Assembly (NCBI GenBank): GCA_963969345.1
Contig: OZ017768.1
Coordinates: 9,898,193 to 9,962,192, forward strand
Reading direction: 5' to 3'
DNA length: 64,000 bases
Source: Turbatrix aceti
Taxonomy: Eukaryota; Nematoda; Chromadorea; Rhabditida; Panagrolaimidae
The position numbers were made by a program, and so were the translations under genes. The notes below the pieces were generated by a model. That model was not told the origin of the DNA, made no database searches, and saw nothing but the letters and a program-made list of their open reading frames with translations. Shown piece by piece: positions 49,066 through 59,161 of the stretch (positions are counted from its first letter, which is position 1; every line of letters starts with the position of its first letter).

Positions 49066-50033
49066 CCTATTTTTTTACCTTTTCTGCGATCGCCGAGCCA
49101 ATCTTGGCGTCCCATCTGTCGCAGCGCAATCCCACAGCATTCACTTTCGCGTCAATCGAGCGTGAAAATGCATTCATTCGCCCATATAGTGTTGACTTTG
49201 GCAGCTTCGCGCATTGGCATTTTTAAATTGTTAGTGACGGCATCTACCATAATGATTAGAGCAAGTCCTGAACTTTCAAACAAGCCACCAACGGCACGAA
49301 AATGTTGATTTTTGGCACAGCTACAGTGATTTCCAGTTTCGATTTTAAATCGTCGATTGCAGCCGTTTAAGGCTACAACTGAACAATCGGGTCAACAGAA
49401 AGTTCCATCAGGTTGGTGTCAGTCGATATAGCCAAGTGCCGTTTGTTGAACATCGAAGAGGACCGAGATTCCTCACAAAAACTGTTTTACCCTATAAAAA
49501 CGTCCTGTTTGCTTTTTGTGCTCATGCAAAATTGAAGAACTTTCTTTTTAGGAGTGCTTGTTTTTGATAATTTGTGCAAATGCGTGCGCATTTTTATAGG
49601 GTAAAACAGTTTTCGTGAGGAATCTCGGTCCTCTTCGATGTTCAGCAAACGGCCCTTGGCTATATCGACTGACACCAACCTGATGGAACTTTCTGTTGAC
49701 CCGATTGTTCAGTTGTAGCCTTCAACGGCTGCAATCGACCGCTAAATTTTTTTACTTGAAAAGGCTGCAACTAGGGCAAAACTGAACATTTTTAGGTCAT
49801 CGAGGGATTGTTTCGAAGTTCAGGACATGCCTTATTCAATTCCCTAGATGCCGTCTCTAAGAATTCAAAAATGCCATTGCGCGAAGCTGCCAAAGTCAAC
49901 ACTATAAGTGCGAATGAACGCGCTCATTTTTTTTTCGATTGTCGCAAAATAAGGGGAAAGTGAATGCTGTGGCAATCCTACCTAATAAATCGCAAAAAAC
50001 TCATCGAGCAATCGCAAAAAAGGTAAAAAAACA
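49066..50033. repeat. Foldback 1 (inverted repeat, arms about 440 bp)
   Basis: Arms about 49066-49503 and 49591-50033 around a centre near 49548. Long matching phrases such as ggaccgagattcctcac / gtgaggaatctcggtcc and ggctatatcgactgacacca / its complement show high identity, with divergence rising outward. Confidence 0.9.
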
Positions 50034-50068
50034 GGGTAAAACTTGGTTGGTGTTCGAAAAAGTCGTGA

Positions 50069-50422
50069 TTACGCCCCCAAACTTTTGAAAAGCTCAAAAA
50101 CATACGTTGGCAGCGGCATCACAGTTGAATGGAGTCGCCGATCGTATGAGTTTGCTCGGATGGTGTCGCCGGAGTTATCTGAAACAAAAGCAAAACAAGT
50201 CACGCTAATAAACAACAATGACAACAAATCGACAAAAAATAACACGAACAAAAAAAAGAGCAAAGTCTGCAACAATGACGAGCTCGCTGCAAAGCGATCG
50301 CAATATTCGCGTTGAAACTCCTCGAAATTGGAAAAGTCGCACAACTCTTTGTCTTCCCTTTCTGCCCGAGCACGCTTGCAAGCGCACTTGTCGAGATAAT
50401 TGCAAAAAAATAATTGGGCCAA
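50069..50422 (-). CDS. Open frame in the spacer between foldbacks 1 and 2
   Basis: A 117-codon frame with a charged N terminus (CDFSNFEEFQREYCDRF) and a hydrophobic middle. A TTTTGTTTCAG acceptor inside suggests that the hydrophobic part may be an intron. No family recognised; weak evidence for a gene. Confidence 0.2.
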   Translation of the reverse strand: MAQLFFCNYLDKCACKRARAEREDKELCDFSNFEEFQREYCDRFAASSSLLQTLLFFLFVLFFVDLLSLLFISVTCFAFVSDNSGDTIRANSYDRRLHSTVMPLPTYVFELFKSLGA

Positions 50423-52989
50423 ATTTAGATTTGTTTTACTTTTTTTTGGGTTCGATTAGTAAATTTGATAATATTTCAAGCATTTTGGTGCATTTTTTGA
50501 ATAAATCGGATAATTTTTGATTGAAATCGAGTAGGGTTCGGAAGAAAAAATCCACAGCTCTTCAATATGTAGACAAAAATCTGAAAATTTCAGTACATAC
50601 TAAAAACTAAATTTCCTTTCGAATGACATACTCAGTTTTTTGATAACGAATTGATAAATGTCCAAAAAAACGGTTTTTTTTCGGAAATTTGAAAATTTCG
50701 GAACTTTTTCGAACTTTTAGGAACAAAATAGTAAAATTTTTGAATTCTACGGGGTTTTTTACGTCCGGTGTCAAGATTCATGCCATAACGTTTCAAAGCT
50801 GAGCCAATGGTGATTTTTTCCCCAGACCCCCCTTTTTTGATCTCGATTGTCGGAAAATTGGTACCAAAAATGAGTGTATGTTGCGCGAATTAATCTGGTG
50901 AAGCCAAAAAAATAGATAGAAATTCAAGAGTTACACCGTTTTGTAGACCGAAAAATTTCTTACAAGTTGTTTTATCTCGTTTTGCTAAGCAATGCTTTAC
51001 GTCATTGCCTCAGGCGCTTAAACAAGTAGGGTTCGGGAGAATCGCTACCGTATGCCCATGCGATACGGTAATTATCTGAAATGTTGGTTCTAGATTAAAA
51101 AGATACCGCGGCTATATTTACTTTAAGTTCCCCATACCCCACATGTCGATACCCACCCTCATTCAGTTCCCCACCCTATCCTCTTGGTGGGGAACTCAAT
51201 CCCCCATAGATGGTTAAGTTCCCCCCCTATACACAAAAAAAGACTTTCTTAGTGGGGAACTCGATCCCCCATAGATGGTTTGGTTCCCCACCTAGGCAAA
51301 AAAGAACTATGTGCGTACTTGTTTTTTTGCTCAATGATGTGCGTCCTCAAACGCGCGCGATTTCCAGCCTTTTGAGCATCGCTATGTCTGTTTTCCCGCT
51401 TTTTGTGCATCGCTTTGCGAGTTTCGGCGTTTTATCTTTGATTCAATTTGTGCCTGAGTGTAAGCTGATTATGTTTGTTTTGTTAGTTGTTCGTTTATCG
51501 TAATTGCTTGCAAGTAATTGTCAAGATAAAATTTGGGGTCTAAACTGGATATTTTTGAACACGGGTTTTAATCTTATGTTGTTATTTTAGGTTTTTTTAA
51601 GTTGTTCATAATGACCTTTGCGTGGGGAACTTTAACTGACATACTTTAAGTTCCCCTCTGGTTCTTACTCTAAGTGAGCCTAAATATTAGTGGTGAGCTT
51701 AATCGCACAAACTTTTAGTTCCCCCCTTAACGAGGGGGACTAAACGTTGTGCATTTTAAGTTCCCCCTGAAAACAAGAATAAATGGGGAACTTTAACTGA
51801 CACACTTTTAATTCCCCATCCAAAAACACGTTCTCACTGTAAGTAAGCCTAAATTTTAGTGGGGAGCTTAATCGCACTAACTTTTAGTTCCCCTCTTAAG
51901 TGGGGGACTAAACGTTGTGCATTTTAAGCTCCCCTCGGAGACGGGAACAGATGGGGAACTTTAACTGACACACCTTTAATTCCCCATCCTAAAACACATA
52001 TTTACAGTGAAATAAAACATGTTCTTACTGTAAGTAAGCCTAAATATACAAATATACATCGATTCATAATGGGAAACTAAATCGTACAGACTTTTGGTTC
52101 CCCACTCATGCGGGGAACTAAACGTTGTGCATTTTAAGTTCCCCCTGAAAGCGGGATTAGATGGGGAACTTTAATTGACATACTTTTAGTTCCCCCCTCT
52201 TCTTACTGTAAGTAAGCCTAAATTCACAAATATACATCGATACGGAATAGGGAACTAAATCGTACAAACTTTTAGTTCCCCATCCATGTTGTGTACCAAA
52301 TATGACGTATATGTAGTTCCCCAACCTTGGGGTGAACTAAAAAACGGTGCTATTCAAGTTCGGACTCTTTGGGAACCTAACCTCCGGAACGGGAGCTGGG
52401 GAACTTAACGTGTGCGTGTTGAGGTCCCCTCCAAGGAGAAATTTGCAATCTGAATTCCCCACATCACATTTTTTGTTATGGAGGTTGAGTTCCCCCATTT
52501 GCGATATGGGGAACTTAACCATCTATGGGGGATCGAGTTCCCCACATAAGGCGTTGCTGTTGTGGGGAACTCGGGGGGGAACTTTGTGGGGAACCAAAGT
52601 TATGTGGGGAACTTAACGTTAATATCGCCGATACCGCTCTATCGATTGGTAATATTCGCATTTTGATCAAGGTTCTAAAAAGTTCCGAAATTTTCAAATT
52701 TCTGAAAAAAAACGTTTTTTTGGACATTTATCAATTCGTTATCAAAAAACTGAGTACGTCATTCGAAAGGAAATTTAGTTTTTAGTCTGTACTGAAATTT
52801 TCAGATTTTTGTCTACATTTTGAAGATCTGTGGATTTTTTCTTCCGAACCCTACTCGATTTCAATCAAAAATTGTTCGATTTATTTAAAAAACCCACCAA
52901 AATGCTTGAAATATTACCGCATTTACAAATCGAAATCAAAAAATGTTAAAATTTGACCCAAAATCTTTTTTTTTGCAATTAATTCGACC
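50395..52989. repeat. Foldback 2 (inverted repeat, arms about 325 bp, long spacer)
   Basis: Arms about 50395-50722 and 52665-52989. Matches include gaaatcgagtagggttcgga, gataaatgtccaaaaaaacg and catttatcaattcgttatca with their complements. The spacer holds a further inner inverted pair (about 51181-51295 against 52498-52580, both with ccatctatgggggatcgagt or its complement) and the GGGGAAC array. Confidence 0.9.
51600..52335 (+). repeat. GGGGAAC/GTTCCCC-rich tandem array
   Basis: About four imperfect units of roughly 165-215 bp. Each contains taaacgttgtgcattttaag, a GTTCCCC, atggggaactttaactgaca and tactgtaagtaagcctaaat in that order. The word GGGGAAC or its complement occurs more than twenty times between 51120 and 52620. 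Confidence 0.85.
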
Positions 52990-53018
52990 AGCTCGGGCAG
53001 CAGCTGCAGCAGGAGGAA

Positions 53019-54000
53019 GCGCACGATGGGAATTTTCGGTGCATTTTTGCGACCACGCGTGCGTACGCATTTTTCCCGCCATTTTCTCTAGCCTACTTTT
53101 TTGCTCGTTTTTTGCGAAGTGTGTTCTGTTTGCGCAGGAATCTCGAAGCCAGGAATCAAGATTTTGATTTCGCGTTTCCTCTGCTTTATTGTGCTTGGAT
53201 GGTAGGCCATTTCTGTCTGCCATAGGAATTTTTCCGATTTATGCGCGTTGCGCTAGAGCGCTGCTAAAAAGCGTTAATTATGGACTTTGGCGGATCGCCA
53301 ATTAGCCAGTTTTCGGTGGATTTGTCTAAAAATTTTTTTTGGCATTACTATTAGTCCCCTTAACCTCTGTGCAAAGTCGCTTGCCGATGTCTATGCGCGT
53401 TCTTGTGATACCACCATTTATGGTTTGTTGGGCTAAAGCGAGGCCATTACCTTCCATTTGTGATCCGGCTGTTAAAAAAAATATTCCAAATGCATGTCAG
53501 CAATCCTGGAGCCCTAAGGTGACATATAGCTTGCTTAGAACCGATGTTCTGTCATCTGGGGAGCCGTTGAGCGATCAAAACCTCGCAAATTCGTCTGACG
53601 AAAACTCGCATAGACAGCGGGAGGCGACTTTGCACAGAGGTTAAGGGGACTAATAGTAATGCCCAAAAAAATTTTTGGACCAATCGATTGAAAACCGGCC
53701 GAATGGCGATCCGATAAAGTTCGAAAATAACGCTTTTTGGCAGCGCTCTAGCGCAACGCGCATAAATCGGAAAAATTCCTACGGCGGACAGAAATGGCCT
53801 ACCATCCAAGCACAATAAAGCAGAAGAAACGCGAAATCAAAATCTTGATTCCTGGCTTCGAGATTCCTGCGCAAACAGAACACACTTCGCAAAAAACGAG
53901 CAAAAAAATAGGCTAGAGAAAATAGTGGGAAAAAGCACGCGTCAACACGGACGCACGCGTGGTCGCAAAAATGAGGGAGAAATTCCCATCGTGAAGCGTG
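53019..54000. repeat. Foldback 3 (inverted repeat, arms about 390 bp)
   Basis: Arms about 53019-53405 and 53600-54000, centre near 53510. Matches include ggcattactattagtcccct, gcgctagagcgctgc and ggaatctcgaagccaggaat with their complements. Confidence 0.9.
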
Positions 54001-54315
54001 AATTCACTTTCAAATTATTTTCGCTATGAGAGCACCCAAAATGGTTACTTGTCTGAAAAACCTGAAAAACGCAAGATTTTTACTTGCGATTATGAGCAAG
54101 AATGTGATTCTTGCGTTTTCGTGAGATTTGTTCTTGCGAAAACGTGACAAAATTTTTCTTGCGCATCAAATTTTTTTGAGTGCTTCCTCTCCCGGGAAGA
54201 GGAGAGGTTTAGGTGCTTCACCGAAAAAAAAGAACGAGTTCATCCGTAAGAATGAACTCAGTTCGACCGTTTTCCCGTAATTCGGTACTCCCCGCGCGAA
54301 AATTCTTGCTGGGAG

Positions 54316-54323
54316 TATAAAAA
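54316..54323 (+). promoter_or_regulatory. Candidate TATA box
   Basis: TATAAAAA in a GC-rich setting (gggagTATAAAAAggcgg), about 30 nt before the open frame that follows. It has core-promoter character, on the strand opposite to that inferred for the LTRs. Confidence 0.5.
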
Positions 54324-54349
54324 GGCGGAGAGCGCGAGGAAACAAACCA

Positions 54350-54925
54350 TTGCGATCGTTCTGCGGTCTCGTTGTGACCCGTCCGAACAATCCATCTCTT
54401 CCTTATTTTCAAGTCTTGTTTGAGACTCGTCCCTTCCTCCATTCTTCTTCGTCGGTCCAAGATGCGCTCCTATCCTCGCGAACGCGAATCGGAGTATTAT
54501 GGTCGGCCCTGTCTGCCGCGCCGGTGATTCACCATGTCACCCCGGCCATCCCCGTTGCTCCGGCTCCTGCTGAAGCGGGGGGCCAGGTCCCGCGTCCGAA
54601 GAAGAAAGGGAAGAAGAATAAGAAGATTGTGAAGAAGAAGTCTCCTAAGAAATCTGATCCCACCGAATCCTTCTCTGAACAGATTCTGATTCTTCTGGTG
54701 AGTAGTTTCTTGAGAGCGCCCTTAAGTCCATGGAACTTTGGTTTATAGGCTGCGATCCTGAGTGTTTTCGAAAAATCTGCCGGTCACCTTGGAGACGCTC
54801 ACCCTCCCGTCGTCCGTCCACTCGTCCCTACTCCGCCTGCTGGCGTTCCTGGAACCAATGGACAGCCGAAAAGCCACACCGTCGACGACGGTGAGCCCGG
54901 GCCCTCGGGCATTTCGGGGCCCTAG
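54350..54925 (+). CDS. Spliced open frame in the composite element, basic protein
   Basis: Exons 54350-54697 and 54749-54925 join in phase through a good donor (CTG|GTGAGT) and a TTTATAG acceptor: 525 nt, 174 residues. Features: a Ser-rich N terminus, an Ala/Pro stretch (APAPAEAGGQVPRPKKK), a very basic run (KKKGKKNKKIVKKK at about 84-97) and a Pro/Gly-rich C terminus. No catalytic domain. It could be a remnant structural protein of the retroelement or a host-derived fragment. The TATA-like box is only 34 nt before the first ATG, so the true start may be further downstream. Confidence 0.35.
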
Positions 54926-55028
54926 TGCCGCCAACGCCACCCCGCCTGCTGGCGTTCCTGGAACCAATGGACAGCCGAAAAGCCACACCGTCGGCGACGG
55001 TGAGCCCGGGCATTTCGGGGCCCTAGTG
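54833..55028 (+). repeat. GC-rich tandem duplication
   Basis: Two copies (54833-54941 and 54942-55028) of a unit beginning ccgcctgctggcgttcctgg and ending at a ggggccctagtgc phrase. The second lacks about 10 nt and runs directly into the truncated LTR. Confidence 0.85.
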
Positions 55029-55175
55029 CGGCCGGGCGATCACGTAGAGAGAGAAGAGCGCTGAAGCACAAAGACTCAAAGCACAGAGGGAAAAAGAGTC
55101 TTTATTCAAATGTCATAGCACGCTTATATACTACAACAAAGGTGAGTAGTAAATTCGTAGCGACGCCATACAACA
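55029..55175 (-). repeat. Right LTR (inner 57 bp missing)
   Basis: Matches 47920-48067 almost exactly and ends ATACAACA followed by the CATAC duplication. The part corresponding to 47863-47919 is absent; the break joins the GC-rich tandem duplication. Confidence 0.85.
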
Positions 55176-55180
55176 CATAC
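55176..55180. repeat. Right target-site duplication (CATAC)
   Basis: Exact copy of 47858-47862. Confidence 0.85.
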
Positions 55181-55238
55181 GTATGCATAATACAATGGTA
55201 TTTTGCAATGCCCGAATAACAAATCATGCCAGATACAC

Positions 55239-56451
55239 TTAATCATCTATATACGCTTGATATACGTTTCTATGTCCCGCAAACGCTTGGTCATATTGTG
55301 ATAAGGCAGGTTGAATAAAGTACCAACATTCGAGCAAAGTGAGTGCATAAAACAGAATCACATACACGCTCATAGGAACTGATTTGATATAGTTTACAAA
55401 TTTTGAACCCGTCATCAAGCGTTTCACTGTAGAAAAAACAGGAAATGTACCCAGCATTGAAAATAATAAATCCAGTTTTTTTGATTGAAATATTTTTTGT
55501 CGCCATGCATCAGAAATAATGAACGGCAGTACTAATGTTGGCAGAAGTGTTTCCTGTAAAACTAAAAAACACTCGATTGTGATTGATTGCTGAAATACAT
55601 TCCATTTATGTTGGAATAATTCATCGAATGTACGTGCTACCATGTAACTAAGCAATACTACCGAAAATATAATAGTTTGTAGGATTAGTTTATTTTCAGT
55701 TTTTCGAAGTTCTGTGGAAACGGTAATGCCACCATCACTCACAGAATTTTGGCAAAATCGACTTCGTAGTCCAGCTATTAGACACAGGCATGTTGCAACT
55801 GCTGTCATCACAAGCATTACCGCATGTATTAGATAATTTTTCGTAGTTATTTTTTTATCCGCAGTACAATTTGTAAAATTGTAAACACACAAGTACGGAG
55901 TGGGCAGCCAAATTAGCATTGGAGACAGAAAACAGAAGACAATACAAATAATAATGGTATATTTATTAAATATTCTGTTAACTATTCGCCATTGAAGAAT
56001 GCCTAAAATTATATTTTTATAAACATTGATTGTCCGTGTCAAAATTAAGTCACTTACTTGCAAATTTATTATACGACAAAATTAAATTCAAAGAAACGAT
56101 ATACAACTTGGTTAGAAGATTACATGTTTGCGTGATCAGAGGTTCCAAATCTTCCGTCATAAATTTTGCAAATAAATTTACAACATCGATTGCTGTTTTG
56201 AAAATACAAACCGAGGTTAATATGACGAAAAACGGTGCTCTAAACAAACTATTTTTTGAAACCATAGCCTTGAGCATAAAAGCAATAAAAAATTGAAAAA
56301 CAATATTGTTGTGTGCCATAAGAAAGTAAATAAATTCAACCATCCAAAAATATAGAATAAATTGATTGCGATCAGAGTAGTACAGCCGTATTATAAATTT
56401 GGTATTATCATCAAATACAATATCTTCCAGAAAACTGTAGGTGTCGTTCAT
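55239..56451 (-). CDS. Serpentine chemoreceptor 1 (Srg-superfamily-like)
   Basis: Multi-pass membrane protein of the nematode chemoreceptor type. Exons 56058-56451 and 55239-56002; 1158 nt, 385 residues, intron in phase 1 directly after SYNKFAS. Hydrophobic segments are spread over the whole length, about seven. The KNSLFRAPFF...SVCIFKTAID block and IVSLNLILSYNKFAS, followed by a helix with PTPYLC, resemble Srg/Srx/Srv receptors; assignment to one family is not possible by eye. It is a paralog of the next gene, with the same length and the same intron position. The ATG at 56451 was preferred over 56484 for this reason. Ligand unknown. The composite element ends 63 bp beyond its stop codon. 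Confidence 0.8.
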
Positions 56452-57400
56452 GGTTGTAGTGCTTGAGATGCAGAAAATGAACACATAAAACGTGATACAG
56501 TCTACTTATGTACCCGGAAATTATTCACTTGTTTGCCAATATTTAACAAGAACTTGGTCTGCACTTACGCACGCTACTGCAGTGCCATTAACGCAAAACG
56601 ATCAAATATCTATCAGAAGAACAAGATTCACCTGTTGGGCAAGATTAGATCGTACGAAGTAACGATATAGTTTTACTTCCCATTTTTTTCCATTTTATAT
56701 TTATACTTTTTTTCAATTTTTTACTTACCTGCCTCTAACATTAATCCGCTGTCAAGTATCTACGATCGAATATTTTTTATATTTATTAAAATTAGTAGTA
56801 TTGAATACATAGGATCGACCCATCCGACACAGACGCACGCGTGTGTATACACGTGTTACACACTAGTGCTGTCGGGTACCCAACCCGAAGACCCAACCCG
56901 GACCCAAAAAATGTCGGGTACCCGATCCGAAAACCCGACCCGACCCGAACCCAAACTTTTTTGACAAAACCTGTATTTTTTTGTTCTCAAAAAAATAATT
57001 TTTCACATTAACTAAATTTTTTCATTTATAAACGTTTGAAATCGGCATACTGCTGTTTGCATAATAAAAATGTAAAATATACATAATATTTGCGATCTGT
57101 CTCGGTTTTGCTGAAAATATCGTAAATGCGTTGACTAACTTTTATCACTTCCTGGCATCCAAAATTTTTTTTGAATTGAAATATTTGTTTTGTATTGTTT
57201 AATTATTTTGTAACGTACAAAATGGGCAAAAAATTGGCCTAAATTTAATCAGACAAAGCAACAGATATAAGTCAGAAAAATTAGAAAAACAACAGAAGCC
57301 TGCTCGAAGGTGAAGATTGTTACATACACTTTGCACTTCGTTATTTTACCGGAACACAAAGCCTGATTACGGTATACAGATAGAAAAATATGCAATCTGT
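56452..57400. other. Spacer between the tandem receptors
   Basis: AT-rich. It contains the promoter of receptor 1 and the GGGTACCC-rich fragment at 56865-56965, and nothing else recognisable. Confidence 0.5.
56865..56965. mobile_element. hAT-like terminal fragment (CGGGTACCCGA-rich)
   Basis: tagtgctgtcgggtacccaa is followed by repeated acccgacccg-type words. Such GGGTACCCGACCC-rich ends are typical of a group of hAT elements, whose termini begin CAGTG or TAGTG. Only one end is visible; no transposase and no matching second end were seen. Confidence 0.45.
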
Positions 57401-58741
57401 TTATTTACTTAATACAGCATATTCCATATACTCCACAAATTGTATGTCAAATTGAACCATTTGTTGATGAACGTAGCACCCACATTCAATCAGCGTCAAT
57501 GAATAAAACAAGCCAACATACACGCTGATAGGAATCGCTTTTAATACCCGTTTTAAACGACAGAAAACGGAATATGTTTCGAACTTTGCAAATAACTTTT
57601 CCAGTTTTTCTGATTGAAATAACTTTTGTCTCCATGAACTTAAAATGATGAATGGAAGTATAAATGATGTCAGCAAAGATTCAAGCAGTGTTCTTTTGCA
57701 GATCATGACGATTTCGTCCTCAAATATATCTATTGCCTGTTCGATATAATAGTAAAAAACGTATGAAGCTAAATATACAAATAATAGCACCGAAAAAATA
57801 ATGGTTTGAAGAATGAGTCTATTTTCAGTTTTTCGAAGTTCTGTGGAAACGCTAATGCCATTATCACTGATAGAGTTTTTGCAAAATCGACTGTGGAGTC
57901 CAGCTGTTAAGCACAGGCATGTTGCAACTGCTGTCGTCCCAAGCATTACGAAGGGAACCGTGTATTTCATATAATTACTGATATCAGTATCATCGTCTGA
58001 AGAACATTTCATAAACTTGAAATAGCAAACAAATAAATGCGGGACGGGCAGCCAAAACAATAATGGAGACAGACAGCAGAAAACGATGCAAGCTGTTGTT
58101 GTGTATTTGTTAAAAATTCTGTTAACTTTTTTCCATTGGATGACGCCTAAAAGTTTTTATAATAATACATGGAAAAAATTAAAAATGTTTTGGATAAAAA
58201 CTGATATTTGTGACCAATCGCAATAAAATATCTAATTTTGCGGATACACTATAAATTGTCTAAATGTATAATCAATTTAATTTTTGCTACAAAATGACAT
58301 CATCAAAACCTAAAAAGGTATGTACATACTTGCGAATTTGTTATAGGACAGAATCATATTCAATGAAACGATTGTTATCTGAGTTGCTTGTTCACACGTG
58401 TCATGAATCCAAGCATTATAATATTCTACTATGAAAAAATTGAATAAAGATGTAATATCGATTGCCATTTTAAAAATACCAACAGAAATTAATATGATAA
58501 AAAAAGGTGCCCTGAACAGACTATTTTTAGAAGTCATACCCTTGAAAACAAAAACAGTGAACAACAGAGAAACAGCAATGTTGTGCAAATTAATGAACTT
58601 TATAAGTGCGTTGAAATATACAAGTAAAATATATTTAATCCGTTTATGGAAGTACAAATTTATCAAAAATGTTTGCACCTCTTCTGTTGTTCGAAACATT
58701 TTTGAAAAATAGTATGAATTGTTTTTGATTGCAACTTGCAA
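57401..58741 (-). CDS. Serpentine chemoreceptor 2 (Srg-superfamily-like)
   Basis: Tandem paralog of the previous gene. Exons 58330-58741 and 57401-58146; 1158 nt, 385 residues, with the phase-1 intron at the same place (SYNKFAS|). Shared blocks with receptor 1: KNSLFRAPFF, SLNMILSYNKFAS, VNRIFNKYT, LSP..WLP.P, CLCLTAGL with SRFC, VSTELRKTENRLILQTIIFS, LPFII, KAIPISVYVGLFYSLTLIEC. Loops and N terminus have diverged. Roughly seven hydrophobic segments. A second in-frame Met lies 14 codons in. Confidence 0.82.
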
Positions 58742-59161
58742 GCTTAAAATTCAGAACATTAGCACACCAATTATGGCGGGGCGTATTTATTTTTTAGGCT
58801 TTGGCGGGCCATTTTCATGCCTGAATTACATCAACATTACCAGGCACCTTTTAGACAAAACGTAAATCACCTGCTGGACAAGCGTAAGTCGTAGGCCGTG
58901 ATATTTTAAAGTTTTTTTATTCTTGTTGCCAGAATCTATACATAAATAGTTGACATACTGTGGAGTCTATCTATCACATCATTTTCTATCACATCAAAAT
59001 CAGAACTACATTTTTGTGCCATTGACAGTAAGTATTGATTCTTTGAAACCTCCATTTTTCAAAAAGTCCCCACATCCGTGAATTTTACTTGCGGGGCTCT
59101 TAAAATCAAAATATATAAAAAAATCAACAACTATAATAAATATCTATTTGTTAAACAAAAT
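58742..59161. other. Spacer, receptor 2 to cysteine protease 3' end
   Basis: AT-rich; holds the receptor promoter and the protease 3' UTR. A tatcacatcattttctatcacatca duplication (12-13 nt) lies near 58971-58996. No gene seen. Confidence 0.45.

Larger units (their letters stand above)
48435..54182. mobile_element. Nested DNA element with CACTCAAAA termini
   Basis: Left end CACTCAAAA... followed by TCACGTTTTCGCAA; the right end is its imperfect reverse complement (TTGCGAAAACGTGA ... TTTTTTTGAGTG). The terminal homology extends about 130 nt with gaps. No transposase was recognised. A clear target duplication was not found, so boundaries are approximate. It carries the three large foldbacks and the GGGGAAC array. 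Confidence 0.6.
47863..55175 (-). mobile_element. Composite LTR retrotransposon with a nested DNA element
   Basis: A 7.3-kb insertion bounded by LTR-like direct repeats and a 5-bp target duplication. The right repeat is truncated on its inner side. The shared 147 bp of the two LTRs differ by one substitution and one small indel that I can see, so insertion is recent. No reverse transcriptase, integrase or protease frame was recognised; the interior is replaced by a nested element with three foldbacks (48435-54182). Remaining retroelement-like interior is at 48068-48434 and 54183-55028. It is non-autonomous in its present form. It landed 63 bp past the stop of the neighbouring receptor gene. 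Confidence 0.75.

Noticed and set aside
51120..52620. The GGGGAAC-rich region as a coding sequence (frames at 52347-52785).
   Set aside because: The frames follow the tandem repeat and change composition with it; they are repeat translations.
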